DNA of 64,000 bases from Arenicola marina (Eukaryota; Annelida; Polychaeta; Arenicolidae), in NCBI GenBank assembly GCA_964019135.1, contig OZ025253.1, positions 4,655,059-4,719,058 on the forward strand. Direction: 5' to 3'. Position 1 is the stretch's first letter. Each line of letters opens with the position of its first letter. Both the position numbers and the translations under genes were made by a program. Below the pieces are notes generated by a model. It saw only the letters and a list, made by a program, of their open reading frames with translations. It was not told where the DNA came from and searched no databases. Shown here in pieces: positions 25,833-36,998 of this stretch.

Positions 25833-26363
25833 TTAAACAGTTGCAACCACGCCAAAATAACTTTACCTCATATTAATTCTCTGTGTTTTCCACGCTTATA
25901 TTATCGAGCTGTAACACCCCAAATGGTCGAAGTGAATACTTTTTCCATTTATTTTTGCCCCTACCAATTTAAATTCTGGGAGCGAGGAAAGTGACGTCAA
26001 ATGGGAATACGAACGCATGTGCTTTTACATCGACTCAGATTATCTCTGCTCATTGGCTTGAACTCAACCAAAAGCACTCAACCATGAGAACAATACACGC
26101 CCTCGACCACAGATGCCTACGCTCTGCATCAAAGCTCACATGTCAGTCTTGTGACATCATTGGGGAATTTCTAAATAACGGTCAGATGAAATACCCCCAG
26201 AAATCAACACACCGGACCTCACTTTTGCTACTTTGACGAACGCGTTTATAGTGATATCGTGGAATAAAAACTGCAAACTCACATTAAAACTAATTCTTAT
26301 TTGTTTGTCTTCCCTAAAAAAGGTAACTTTGAGCTAAACAAAATTGTGGCACGAACACTTTAA
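25833..26363 (+). repeat. Dispersed repeat, copy 1
   Basis: About 530 bp of this stretch are strongly similar to 36999-37524 in the same orientation. Shared blocks include TTAAACAGTTG, TTCCACGCTTATATTATCG, GAGCGAGGAAAGTGACGTCAA, CTCATTGGCTTGAACTCAAC and the terminal GGCACGAACACTTTAA. A possible left end TTAAAGGGATTGTAAC at 25674 resembles the inverted right end, hinting at a TTAA-bounded element. The frame conserved between copies (81 codons from 25991, starting MTSNGNTNAC) matches no known family. Confidence 0.85.
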
Positions 26364-27002
26364 GCTATGGTCCTTCGTCAAAGTTAACCATCAGCATTAT
26401 CCTTCATACGCAAATAATTTAAAAATGAATAGCGAGGTCTGCAGTTACGTGGAACAGAGCTGGAGCGAGGACCGCGCTTCCTCTGCTGGCAGAGTGTAAA
26501 CGTATAGTTTAATAAGTGTCTGCCTTCAATAAATGCCACCTCTACTGTTACTTCATCCAGCTGCATAAATAAAATGGCACTATTGGTCGCTGATTTAACT
26601 TAAGAAAGTTGGTGAGGAAAGTATATCCGTCACGTGAATCCCCACTGCGCCCAGACTCCTTAAATTACGTGTAACTTTTCCGTCTCTTTTTATGGCTCCA
26701 CACACGATAATAGGTAATTCAATAGCACGTCTAGACACCTTTGTCGAGCGTTATTCAAATGTGGCGATGGTGCGTTCCTGACGTCATGCGCTCAGCAGAC
26801 GACATTTCGTCTCAGGTCATGCCTCCCCGACCCTGGTGCGCCGCGTCCCACCCTAGCGAATGGCACACTGCGAAGGCAAATAGCCTGCAGACCTCTGTTG
26901 TTGTCCTACATCATGATATCACAACGATGAACTGCCCACTATGGGTCCCGAAACGTAATCTGGTTTACCATGTATCAAATAGCTTAATTGAAGCTGCTTG
27001 TT

Positions 27003-27314
27003 GAGCTCTTCCCGCCAAATCTGAGCCCAGGCGACATATTTATCACAATTCGCAGAAAGCTCGATTGTTTCATTCTATAAATTGACAAGTCGTTTCGATT
27101 GTGATATGGTAAACGTGTCTAGCCCGCGACACCACGGAACTCGCAAAAACTGATGACGTTTACCACTAAGTCGAAAACCTGTGGTTATTGAGATCACGGG
27201 CAAGGCTAAGAGACTCCATCTGGCAGTCCGGAATATAGACAAAAGAAATTTTGGACGATTCAATGATTGATTCTTATTTGTATTTTGACCTCTAGTTTTG
27301 GCGGGACAGAGCTC
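27003..27314. mobile_element. Short element with inverted terminal repeats (MITE-like)
   Basis: GAGCTCTTCCCGCCAAA at 27003-27019 faces its inverted partner TTTTGGCGGGACAGAGCTC at 27296-27314, with a single indel between them. About 275 bp of non-coding sequence lie between. No clear target-site duplication is visible. The inverted repeats each contain TTTGGCGGGA, which is also a consensus E2F site, so paired regulatory sites are an alternative reading. Confidence 0.4.
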
Positions 27315-27639
27315 GATAAGTAACCTTAAAGATCATGGCATAGCCTCGTTGCAGTTACCCAACTACACCTTCATGCAACTATCACAACGCTTATCGATCA
27401 GAGAAAAGTGCCTTTTCCCCAAGCGGGCGTATCAGAGATCCCGCCTTGAATGTCAAGTCACCTACTTACTGAAGGTAAGACTACAAGTAGCTCAGGCAAG
27501 GAGCGTCGGAAGACGTATTCGATGATCGACCGTAAAAAGTGACGCAGACATAATCAATACAGTCGTCACAGGAAGACGGGTAATGGACGTGATATTCATG
27601 GGCGTAATTCTGAGGAAAACGGGATAATTTAGCCAAAGA

Positions 27640-28085
27640 ACAGAAATGTCTCACAGATGTGTCATTGATAATGCTATATATAGTAATGTGCCATATATAT
27701 GTCGTTGGTAAGGCTATACAAGTGTCTCACGGATGTCATTGATAATGTTATAGTAGGGTCTCACAAATGTAACTGGTAATGCATTAGTAGTGTCTCACAT
27801 GTCAGTGACAATGCTATAGTAGTGTCCCAAAGATGTCATTGATAATGCAATAGTAGTGTCTTACATAGTTGTCATCACTAATGATATAGTAGTGTCTCAG
27901 GAATGTGCCATTGATAATGCAAAAGTAGTGTCTCACAATTATGTCAGTGATAATGCAATAGTAGTGTCTCAGTTATGTCAGTAATAATGCAGTAGTAGTG
28001 TCTCACAGTTATGTCATTGATAATGCTATAGTAGTAGTAGATAATGGAATAGTACTGTCCTAATGTATCACTGCTAAGGTAATAA
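27640..28085. repeat. Degenerate 34-40-bp tandem array
   Basis: About twelve diverged copies carry TGATAATGCTATAGTAGTG followed by TCTCACA and ATGTCATT. Unit length varies and substitutions are frequent, so this is an older array than the others in the window. Confidence 0.85.
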
Positions 28086-28922
28086 TAGTGTCCAACAGGT
28101 GTCAATGCCAACATCCAGAGAGAATTTTTTTTTCTATCGGGACAGTTCGGGGTAATGAGTTCTGGAGCCGTAAGTCGGGTATGTTTAGGGCTATGTGTGG
28201 ATCGGCCACTGCAACTTCAGGAAGAATAAGGCCCGGTCATACATACCCCCTAACCCGTCGAAAGCTAAAGGAGGTAGGGTGAGGACACCACAACGCCGCC
28301 CCCCACCCCCTCTACCCCTCTATCCCCTCTCGCTCCTCAACCCCCGACTTCAGTTTCAGTTTCTTTCATACATATACATAATAGCGTAAAGACGCGATAG
28401 GCCTATAGGAGGGTGGGTTATAATGTCTTTTATTAATATTATATCAAAGGGCACTGGCGCTTATCATCATACACGAACGATAAAATATTAAATTTCTGAA
28501 TATCGCATCCAGGACAGCATACCAGAGAATTATCACAATATAAATCTCCATAACCTTCAACGTCGTAGTGTCTGTACATATTCCTCGGTACTTTGTGACA
28601 ACCTAACCCATAGAGAAATAGCCACCATTGAAAAAAGGTCGCCATTTCACGGTGCATTATTTCTGGCGAACAGCCTGCTTTTTTCATAGTAATAAAAACA
28701 AAAATATGGGAACAAATGATGGACTATGACCTGCAAGTGCATCCAATATTACCTCTCGAATGTGGCACATCGCCCCAGCTGCTTTAACTTCATATCCACA
28801 TAATTTTTGTGCATATGATTCATTTCAACATTTTAAATAAATACATGTATATGGACTTGCATTTGGCATACCTGTTCCCACTAATGCTATTTAACATGGA
28901 CAATGTGCAGTACAGTTATTTT

Positions 28923-29033
28923 CAGTGGCGGATCCAGGATTTTGGAAAAAGGCGGCACGACATTTTTTTTTATATGGTGAGGCCGTGCCGTGCTACAATA
29001 TTCGGAGTAAAGGGGCCCCCGGATCAGCCACTG
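28923..29033. mobile_element. 111-bp inverted-repeat element, CAGTGGCGGATCC type
   Basis: The left end CAGTGGCGGATCCAGG is matched at the right end by GGATCAGCCACTG, the inverted form with one change. CAGTGGCGGATC termini are common in small non-autonomous hAT-like elements of marine invertebrates. The element is too small to encode anything. An 8-bp target-site duplication is not evident. Confidence 0.5.
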
Positions 29034-29736
29034 ATTTCACACGTCAATTCAACACCTTGTTCCCTGGAGGTAGACGCACGCTTCTTGCAGTTCATCCAAC
29101 TTTCCATAACGACAACTATGCACAGGAGGGACACGTTATCCCTCGATGAAAACATAATACATAGCATTGCATTGTGGGACAGGCACCATTGGGCCCTCCT
29201 CGGAAATACTCGGGAGCGTGGTGATCCTCGGTTGATGGGTAACACTGGCACAATGCACCAACATAAAAACCAATCAATACTTATATCTGCCACGGTGAAA
29301 TAAATTGCACAAATAAAGTATAAAGCACACAGCTAGTATATGGGTCGATACGAGATAATGTGAATGAAGACCATGGGAGCATAACAGCAATAGCAACGTG
29401 GCGTCATGCGGCTAGCTTCACATAATAGGGAGTCTCTTTAAGAGCCTCCATACAAATGGCTTTTCCTTTATCTAAGGCACTACTTAAAAGGCCATGCACA
29501 CTAGCAATACTGTTGTCGGCAACACGACAAAAGCTGTCTAGATCCCAATGCTCTGGAAGAGTGAGCTTATATTACAGATGGATCTATATTAATAAATAGT
29601 GAACTCCAGCAAACATAGCGCATTAAAACTTAAGTCAAAGCGCGTAATCACTTAATTTAAACCTAAGTAAATGCTAAACTAAGGATAGAAAAGAAGAGAA
29701 GAAAAGTAATAAAATTGGACTTACAATGCGACATAC

Positions 29737-29788
29737 CTGTGTTGTTTTCCATGTGGCCGACATCGGTGGAGGACGGACCACCGGTGCC
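29737..29788 (-). CDS. Small coding exon of the same zinc-finger gene
   Basis: The exon is 52 nt, too short to stand out as an open frame. On the minus strand it follows TCTGTTTGCCACAG and ends ACACAG|GTATGT, both good splice signals. It encodes GTGGPSSTDVGHMENNT plus the first base of a glycine codon. That base joins the GG at the start of the 21853-22115 exon, so the reading frame runs MENNTG-MNRPPPP without interruption. The stretch is polar and Gly/Ser-rich with no domain. The acceptor implies a phase-0 junction to a further upstream exon that I could not find. Support comes from two consensus splice sites and exact phase compatibility, not from a recognised domain. Confidence 0.75.
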
Positions 29789-29799
29789 CTGTGGCAAAC

Positions 29800-31600
29800 A
29801 GAAAATGAGAACCGTCAGAAATGCAGAATAAAATATTCAAACACAATTAAAAAAGGTCAATTGGTGAAGAAACTGCAATAGTTAGAATCCTCGTAAAATA
29901 CATGCAGGTGCAGTAAAGCAAACTGTCTCCACAAAATGTTTTCTTTTTTTCGAAGCTTTTGTGGAAACATCTTTGCGCAGATATAGTAATATTCAAACCT
30001 TGATTGCTTTTGTAACTAATAACATATGCAGCTTAATAACTACTGGATTGTTTGCAATCGTTTAGAAAGACGATCCAGAAAAATAAGAGAAACAGAGAAA
30101 CAAAACTTTAAAAAAAAGCTTACTTGGGAGACAAACAAAATTCAAAGGCATGTCATTAAAAGAACTAAATTGTGTGTCCCGGTAACTTATATCCATCCAA
30201 CTATCACGCGAAGTAGCCAATAATACCACATTGCTGTTGTATATGGCTCTAACAGTTTTTATGTTAGCAAGTATTAAGCTTGGATAATTTTATGAAAGTA
30301 TAGGTAGGCATATACCATGTCAATTAAGCGGCTACCACATCGCACAACTAAAAACCGCTTAGTCGACCCATTTAGCAAAAAGCGCCAACTTGGTATGAGC
30401 TAGCCATCGAAACATGCAAACAGATCACGCAAACATACGTAATCATCAGCAACAAAAAAGTATATCAACCGTTATATACCGACAATTGTCCCTAAAAAGA
30501 CCCATCAATATACAACAAATCTCTTACTGTGTATAACCCGAACGGATACATTTTTCTCCCTGAGCGAGGTGGCAATCCGAGTAGAAATCTGACTGTGAGA
30601 GGGGGGCCCGGACGGCGTCTCGCGGAAGGTAGCTTAAAAACCACGTGGTGTCAACCAGGCCAACCCCTTAACAGCGATGTTTTACGGCTATACCACGAAT
30701 TCATGACCCGACGTTTTTAGTCAAGGCTTGCGGGACTTTAGTGGCCTGGTTTGTAGCCGGGTCCCGTTCGTGGCCTGGTATGGGTTGCCGGAGATAGATG
30801 ATAACACGGCATAAAACGTTATGTGGGACATGGATCAGTGTCCGGTGGTGTTCAGAGCTCCACCCACAACTACCCAGTGACCCTGCCACCCACGCCATTG
30901 ACACCCCTGGTTTTCATGACGCATGCAACATTTTTGCTTATAGTAAGACACCCCCCCAAAAAATATCGTTCCAAAAAAAATAACTACAAGTATTTCCAGG
31001 TCAGTGTTATTCATTCGTTATCCCCTCTGCAAAAGTCGCCCATCCACCCAAGTCAGCAATACAAAAAAATCTAAAAAAGCAAAGTTATGGTCAAGAGTTA
31101 AAGTGAGTTTACAATGCAAAAAAAGTCTAATTCAATTAGCAAGGACAGTCGCTGGAGATTTAAATGCTGCCATTATGGGCGATAAGGCGATGGCTTTTGC
31201 AAGCCCGCTCAAGTCCCAGATGGTGCGCACGAAAAAGCCCCCCCGAAATGTCCAAAAACTCCAAAATGTTTTCAGTGACCTTCTACTTGGCTGGTCAGGC
31301 GGCATCAAGTGAGGTCAACTCCTGGTGGGAGTTCCAAATTACCCCCGAACAAAAAAAATATTCATTTAAACGCATTAATACCACGGAAAAAGCGGGTGCG
31401 TGTGGCCACCAAAAAAAAGAAGGACGGCAGGTTATAAAATAGACCCTCTGCAATCACCTTATCATATCCACGATGGTCAAGCCCGTACACAGGGGTCAAC
31501 CCCTGGTGCTGAAGCGACAAATGGCGGTAGCTATCCATGAGTAGAAAAAGCTGGTCGAAAAACTCTGGCACGACTCCTGATGGCTGCATACATATGTATT
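29800..31600. other. Stretch upstream of the last exon found, no exon identified
   Basis: AT-rich sequence with several A-runs (for example 30970-30980 and 31410-31418). The missing upstream exon of the zinc-finger gene should join the 52-nt exon in phase 0. No candidate here has both a recognisable peptide and splice sites. Confidence 0.4.
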
Positions 31601-31629
31601 TATCCACAATTTAAGGTAGGCCACGATAA

Positions 31630-32340
31630 AAATCCGCGGACATGACGCTCGCTGTGTGGTGGATGCGAGCCGGGCGGGCGGGCGGGCGGACGGGGACCTG
31701 GTCCCTTGGTCGGCCTGGGGATGGTCCCTCAAACCTGCCGGAGCCGCAGCACACGGAGCAGGCGGCGGCGGCAGGCAGGCAGGCAGGCAGGCCTGACTCG
31801 GCTGGCTAGCTGGCTAGCGGGCAGCCTGGGTCCGGGTATAGGCAGTGCTAGTGGTAGTAGCAGGCAGCGGATAACTGAAAAACGTCCTGTGCTCAGAGTC
31901 GCGCGCCTCGAGTGTGCAGCCTGCATCGACGAGCATCGTTTACGCCGCGCGCAGCTACAGCAGGCAAAAAAAAATATAAAAAAAAGTCCCCCCCCCCACT
32001 CCCCCAACAATGACCTCGCAAACGACGGCTTCGACCGAGCAATACCCGCAAATCCACGGTTACCGCATTGCGTCGTTCGCAACCACACCATTCGCTTGTT
32101 CTGTCATACGGCGCGTCTTTCGCTACCGTGTTTGCAAGCAAGGCTGAGTGAACAGACGGACAAGGAAGGACAGCAGGGAATGGCCAGTTTGGTGTAGACA
32201 TGAACGGAGCCACTGATGTACCAGCTCCATAGATGGCCTTCAGTAGCTTTACTTTATCGGGAAGCTCGCCTTTGCTGGCGTTCTTTTTCTTTCGCTGTCT
32301 ATCTCGCGCGGCTTTTTCTTCCATGCCTCGAGACAATTCT
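31630..32340. promoter_or_regulatory. CpG-rich stretch with a 147-codon minus-strand frame
   Basis: CpG-rich sequence with a (GGGC)n run at 31673-31689 and (GCAG)n at 31771-31791. On the minus strand a frame spans 32336 to 31893 and begins MSRGMEEKAARDRQRKKKN. Its first part (to about residue 50) is rich in Lys/Arg and looks protein-like, while the remainder is low in conserved features. This could be a promoter-proximal exon of the zinc-finger gene or another transcript, or a chance frame in GC-rich DNA. No family was recognised and a matching donor was not secured. Confidence 0.25.
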
Positions 32341-32659
32341 AGTTGTCTGCGAACTGAGATTGTTCTTGACCTGCTTTGACGTCTCCCTTTTTCGTCGATT
32401 TCTTTTCGGAGAGTTTATTTAGTATTAAGGCAAATTTGATGAGTGCGAAAGTATGTTTATTCAGGTGGGAGGTAGCGGGAGAGGTAGCAGGGACCAGCGC
32501 AACACGTACAGAACGGATCGCGTTCAAGAGACCAGGATGGTCAGTGGTCGGAAGTCTCTAGGCAGTACCGGTCCGGTCTCCGGGCAGCACCGGTCAGGCA
32601 GACATGGGGGCCCTCGTGTGGTACGGAAGTCTGGCTGCTATGCTTCGGTCATCATGTTG

Positions 32660-33090
32660 TGACAGTCCGGATTTGATGCTTTGATCATGTTATCTAAGTT
32701 TGATGAGATACTTTTGTCATCACGTTATAAAAGTTTGGCTGTTATGCTTTTGCCATCCAGTTATGAAAGTTTGGCTGGTATGTTTGATCATATAAGAATT
32801 TGGTTGTCATGCCTAGATCATGTTATGAAAGCCTGGCTGTCATGCTTTGATCATGTTATGAAAGTCTGGCTGTCATGCTTTGATCCTGTTATGAAAGTCT
32901 GGCTGTCATGCTTTGATCCTGTTACGAAAGTCTGGCTGTCATGCTTTGATCATGTTACGAAAGTCTGGCTGTCATGCTTTAATCATGTTATGAAAGTCTG
33001 GCTGTCATGCTTTGATCATGTTATGAAAGTCTGGCTGTCATGCTTTGATTATGTTATGAAAGTCCGGCTGTTATGCTTTTTTCATCATGT
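32660..33090. repeat. 33-bp minisatellite, about 12 copies
   Basis: The unit reads GATCATGTTATGAAAGTCTG followed by GCTGTCATGCTTT. Copies at the left end are more diverged and the central ones nearly identical. Period 33 keeps one plus frame open for 150 codons (repeated MKVWLSCFDHV), which is judged a by-product of unit length. Confidence 0.95.
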
Positions 33091-33687
33091 TATGAGACGG
33101 CTGTTCGCCGACCCATGTTCGCCTTCACGTTAGCGCCGTCATGAATGTCATCTTGTCCAGTTCTACAATACGTGTACTGATATACATTCCGTACTTTATG
33201 CCAGTTGCTGTGCCGAGAGTGAAGCATGTCAAAGAGAGCGTTAACAAATGCAACATTTCTCACATGGAACCGATATTCGGGTTGCTTCTGCTCCAACCTT
33301 TCAAATCGAGACATCGAATGGCGTGCTAAGCGTGGACCGCGTAGTCCTAGTTGTGGTATGGACAAACTAAGGGTTTAACTCATTTGCTCTTTACCATCTT
33401 CCTCGACGGAAAAATGAAACACACAATCGATTTTTTTTATTTATCAACTTATTTTTCTATAATTTAATACATAGCCTATATGCAATTCCATAGGGTGACG
33501 GACACGAACGGCTTTGCCCTTGTTCCTTAGAAGAAATAATTGGTTCATGTTGAAGATATTTATCGTCACTGGGATCTAAATCATTGATGGGGTGTAGTAT
33601 ATATGTCGTTTACCAGTTTGCGCACTTTGCTTCATTGCGATCCGTGGTGTCGCCTACGTTTAGAGGTTCGCCCCTACTACTGGCGGG

Positions 33688-33948
33688 GGCCGGCCCGATG
33701 GCTCAGTGGGTTAGAGCGCTCGCATTGAGTGCTCTGGCCACCTGAGAGCCTAACGGCACATGGATCGGTGGTTCGAGCCCAGATGTGGTCATGTCTACAT
33801 GGTCGCAGAATAAAGATACTATGTCCTTCTCCGCAAAGAGTAGGGGTTACCCCCAGGGACATGGCTCCACTCCCCCTTCCTTCTCCCATTGACGCGACAA
33901 GACCAAAAGTGTTTAAAGCGTCCTGAATATACAACCAACCAACCAACC
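33688..33948 (+). mobile_element. tRNA-derived SINE, near full length
   Basis: The head contains TGGCTCAGTGGGTTAGAGCG at 33699-33718 (A box) and GGTTCGAGCCC at 33770-33780 (B box), correctly spaced for an internal RNA polymerase III promoter. The non-tRNA body contains AGGGACATGGCTCCACTCCC and CCATTGACGCGACAAGACC. The 3' end is ATATACAACCAACCAACC with further AACC units. It is about 261 bp and non-coding, and would be mobilised by a partner LINE. It shares its 3' half with 36695-36806. It is not a functional tRNA gene, because the stem pairing is not maintained. Confidence 0.8.
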
Positions 33949-33949
33949 C

Positions 33950-34530
33950 TGCCCCTGGCGTCTCCAGTGGGGGAGGGGGGGGGGCGGCGGCTGAAGGGGA
34001 GGGGGATTTAGGGTTCGTGCGGTGGGGAGTGTAGTACATGAGCAATGCGCGGCGTGGCGCGGGTGAGGACGCGGGTTGGACAGGGTACGGGGTAGCCGTT
34101 TGAACCCCGTGCGCCGTCAGTTTTCACAGTGAGTGAGGGGCGTTATGCCAGTGACTCCGCGACCCGTGCGACCCCAGACCACCCCCCCCCCCCACCGGCC
34201 CCCCGTCCCCCGCCGGTCGGCCCCCGTCGCATGCTCAACAATACGTTGCGCCGTCTATGCGGTAACGAGTCGTCGGCACACACAGCGAAACAGGAAGCTA
34301 GCGGCGGTGGCGGGGAGAGAGAGTGGGGTGGGGCGGTAGCCTACTCTGTGCAGAGCAGTGCCTACTCTGTACAAGCATAGACATAATGTCTATGGTACAA
34401 GGCAGTGTACCACCGTGGCGCCAACACGCAGGAGAGCTGTCCCTGGCGTTCAGAGCCCTGGCGTTCAGAACCCATCGGCCAGATAACAAATATAGATAGA
34501 ACTTCTTATGTTCTTATAGAACTCTGCTTG
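33950..34530. other. GC-rich stretch with homopolymer tracts
   Basis: Contains a G-run at 33975-33984 and a C-run at 34180-34192, CpG-rich DNA, and short duplicated words such as CCTACTCTGT near 34340-34370. No gene is supported. Confidence 0.45.
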
Positions 34531-34795
34531 TACACATATATCCATACATGTTTATCCATATATCAATAAATGTTTATACCGATATCAATAAATGTTTATA
34601 CATATATCAATACATGTTTATACCAATATTAATAATGTTTATACATATATCAATAAATGTTTATACCGATATCAATAAATGTTTATACATATATCAATGC
34701 ATGTTTATTCATACATAAACACATGTTTATACATATATCGATACGCATTTATACAGATATCGATACGTGATTATACATACAATCATACATACATG
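34530..34795. repeat. 22-bp AT-rich tandem array
   Basis: Roughly eleven copies of ATATCAATAAATGTTTATAC with CC or AT spacers, becoming diverged at the right end (CGATACGTGATTATACAT). Confidence 0.9.
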
Positions 34796-35014
34796 GAGAT
34801 TACGTAAGAAATTACAAAATCACCCATATCTGGTGTCATTTTGTGCAGCCTCAGCATACGTGACCCTACGACCCTAGACAAATAGCTCAATATGCGAACC
34901 TGGCGACAGTTACCCCATCAAGACTACAGTAGTAGGGTGACCCAAAAAACACGCACGTATAAAGGTCTCACACCAATAACACTATATAGGAACCAGCGTT
35001 ATAGATAGAAAGAA

Positions 35015-35034
35015 AGATAGATAGATAGATAGAT
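35015..35034. repeat. (GATA)n microsatellite
   Basis: About five GATA units follow a short GAAA-rich lead. Confidence 0.85.
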
Positions 35035-35129
35035 GTACGCCTGATGCCTGAACAGATCAATCACGTAAGATCAATAGTGTCATAAAAACACGTAAGTCGC
35101 TCACAGGTGGCTGTCACATCACGTACACA

Positions 35130-35790
35130 ACACACGAGATACCTACATGCATTGTAGCCAGCGCTCGACAAAAAAAAACGGCCGCAGAAGGGTCGTCCAA
35201 ACAAACGCTCGGCTTTAATCTCCACGGCCGGGTTCCTTTTTGCCCCCGTTTTATCAGCAGGGCGGCGGCGGCGGCGGCAGGTAAAAACTCTTGCAGCGCG
35301 TCCCCATTAGGTTTCCGTGAGAGGTGGAGGGAGGGAGGCACTAACACTCACACACACACCCATATAGCCAGCCTACACACGGGCCTGCAAGACAACAAGC
35401 CGGCCGCCGTCCACAGTCCACAGCGCCAACCAAAAAAGTGCGCAGCAAAAACTCCCGACCGTGTGGCCCCTTCCGAAATGGTGTGCCCGCCGCCGGTCGG
35501 CGTACCGTATGCGCCGTGTATGTGTGCGTGAGTGTGTGCCAACGAAACAGCGAGGGGATCGCGCCGGCGGCTTTTTTTCGCTATGTTCACAACAGCGCAA
35601 CCACGCGCCAAGTCGGAGTCTCCATTCAAAAAAGGCCGATGCCCGCCGCTCGCAGCCCGCCAGCCACAGTCAGTCGGACTCGCGGGGTCCACCACCGCCA
35701 CCGCCGGAGCCCAGCACCGCAGCGTCTGGCTGTTAGAGCCAGTCCATTTTTTCTGGGGCGAAGAGGGGTGGTAGGTAGTTTTACGCGCGG
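35130..35790. promoter_or_regulatory. CpG-rich stretch, possible island promoter
   Basis: High CpG density runs from about 35165 to 35740, including (GGC)n at 35262-35279 and several CGCCG words, in contrast to the AT-rich DNA just to the left. There is no TATA box evident. A plus-strand CGGCAG|GTAAAAAC donor-like site is at about 35281. The stretch lies 5.3 kb upstream of the 52-nt exon on the gene strand and is a reasonable candidate promoter for the zinc-finger gene, but no transcript evidence is available. Confidence 0.3.
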
Positions 35791-35799
35791 GGACATTTG

Positions 35800-36400
35800 A
35801 AGTTGCCAGCTCAGTCCCCAGGTGGTGGTGGGTGGAGAATGGAGGGGAGGGGATGGGTACATGAGGGCGGGGCAGGGGAGGAAGGCGGCAGGGACGGGGG
35901 GGGGCGCCTTCAGTATGGAGGGATGGACACCGGACGGCAGGGATATGGAGGGAAGCCAAGGCGGGGAGGGGGGAGAGGGGGGATGGGGTGAAGATACGGT
36001 ACACCTAAAAGGCGGGAGCCAGAGGGCGGACAGGGTAGGTGGTGGGTGGGCGGGGTATAGGGCTGCAAGGCGGGAATGGACTTTTGTCCAATCACGGAGC
36101 CTCTTGTAGTCGCCTCTGACGACCCCGGCGGGTGCTGGTCACTGACGGCCAGGGAGGGTCGGAGAGGTGGGAGCTGGCGGTTAGTGTCCAGTGGGGGAGG
36201 GGGTTGCCGTCCAATGAGAGGGAGGGGGTTGGCGTTCAATGAGAGACAGGGGTCGCTCTCTCTAGGGTTATCGCTCCCACCACCGGCCATGTGGAGGGGA
36301 GAGGGTCACTGACGGAGCGGAGGGAGAGGGCATTGGGGGCGGGGCATGGGAGGGAGGGGACTGGACGGGGCGACTGCATGGAGGCGGCAATCATAGACTG
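35800..36400. other. G-rich low-complexity stretch
   Basis: Purine-rich sequence dominated by GGGAGG and GGGTGG words. It yields overlapping frames of about 80-126 codons on both strands with strongly biased composition, which I do not regard as genes. Confidence 0.55.
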
Positions 36401-36694
36401 AAATCCACGGTCACGACAAAAACCTCTTGTGAAGCTGACTCAAACATGGAGACAACTATGTTCCCCATGCACACCCCACATTAAGGGGATGTGTCGGTGG
36501 CTGATCTCCGCAAGCGTTGTGTGTGTGTGGGGGGGGGGGTCCTGATGTAGGCTACTCCTGAAGTACCTCCTCTCCTCTCTTACCCTCTTCTCTTCTCTCC
36601 TCTCCTCTCCTCCTCTGTCTTTTTAAGGTCATTTTTCGTTTCCAAGGTAACCATCACCCCCTCCTCGTCCAGGTTCTCAGTTGCTATTCGTTAG

Positions 36695-36806
36695 CGTCAT
36701 ACCCCCGGGGACATGGCTCCACGTTTTCCTTCCTTCTCCCATTGACGCGATATCACCAAATTTAAAGTGGTTAAAGCCTCCTAAATGTACAACCAACCAA
36801 CCAACC
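36695..36806 (+). mobile_element. 5'-truncated SINE copy
   Basis: It matches the 3' half of the SINE at 33688-33948: CCCCCGGGGACATGGCTCCA, TTCCTTCTCCCATTGACGCG, a diverged middle, then GTACAACCAACCAACCAACC. The tRNA head is missing, which fits the 5' truncation typical of target-primed insertion. Confidence 0.8.
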
Positions 36807-36998
36807 CTCGGTAGCGACCCAAATGCCGCCCCCGCTTTGCCCGCCTCTTACAATCCGATAAACTTACATTTTACTATAATTTTGACTCTTTGACTCTGAG
36901 CCTATGCATTTGGGGTTGGACTAAGTCTTGTTTTCTTATGAACTAACGCACTTGAAGGGAAAACAAGTTTACAATGCTGTTAACTGTACAGTAAGACA

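Larger units (their letters stand above)
22116..29736 (-). other. Phase-1 intron of the zinc-finger gene
   Basis: The 7621-bp intron lies between the 52-nt exon and the 263-nt exon. Its 3' end on the gene strand is pyrimidine-rich. It holds an array of five CRE-like palindromes (22785-22999), a 33-bp array (23584-24128), a degenerate 34-40-bp array (27640-28085), one copy of a dispersed repeat (25833-26363) and two small inverted-repeat elements (27003-27314 and 28923-29033). 24.2-25.8 kb and 29.05-29.73 kb show nothing else identifiable. Confidence 0.75.

Noticed and set aside
33688..33790. Functional tRNA gene
   Set aside because: A and B boxes are present, but the acceptor and anticodon stems do not pair and the sequence continues into a SINE body with an AACC tail.
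35348..36290. 218- and 126-codon Pro/Arg-rich minus-strand frames
   Set aside because: Low-complexity G-rich DNA removes stop codons by composition alone.
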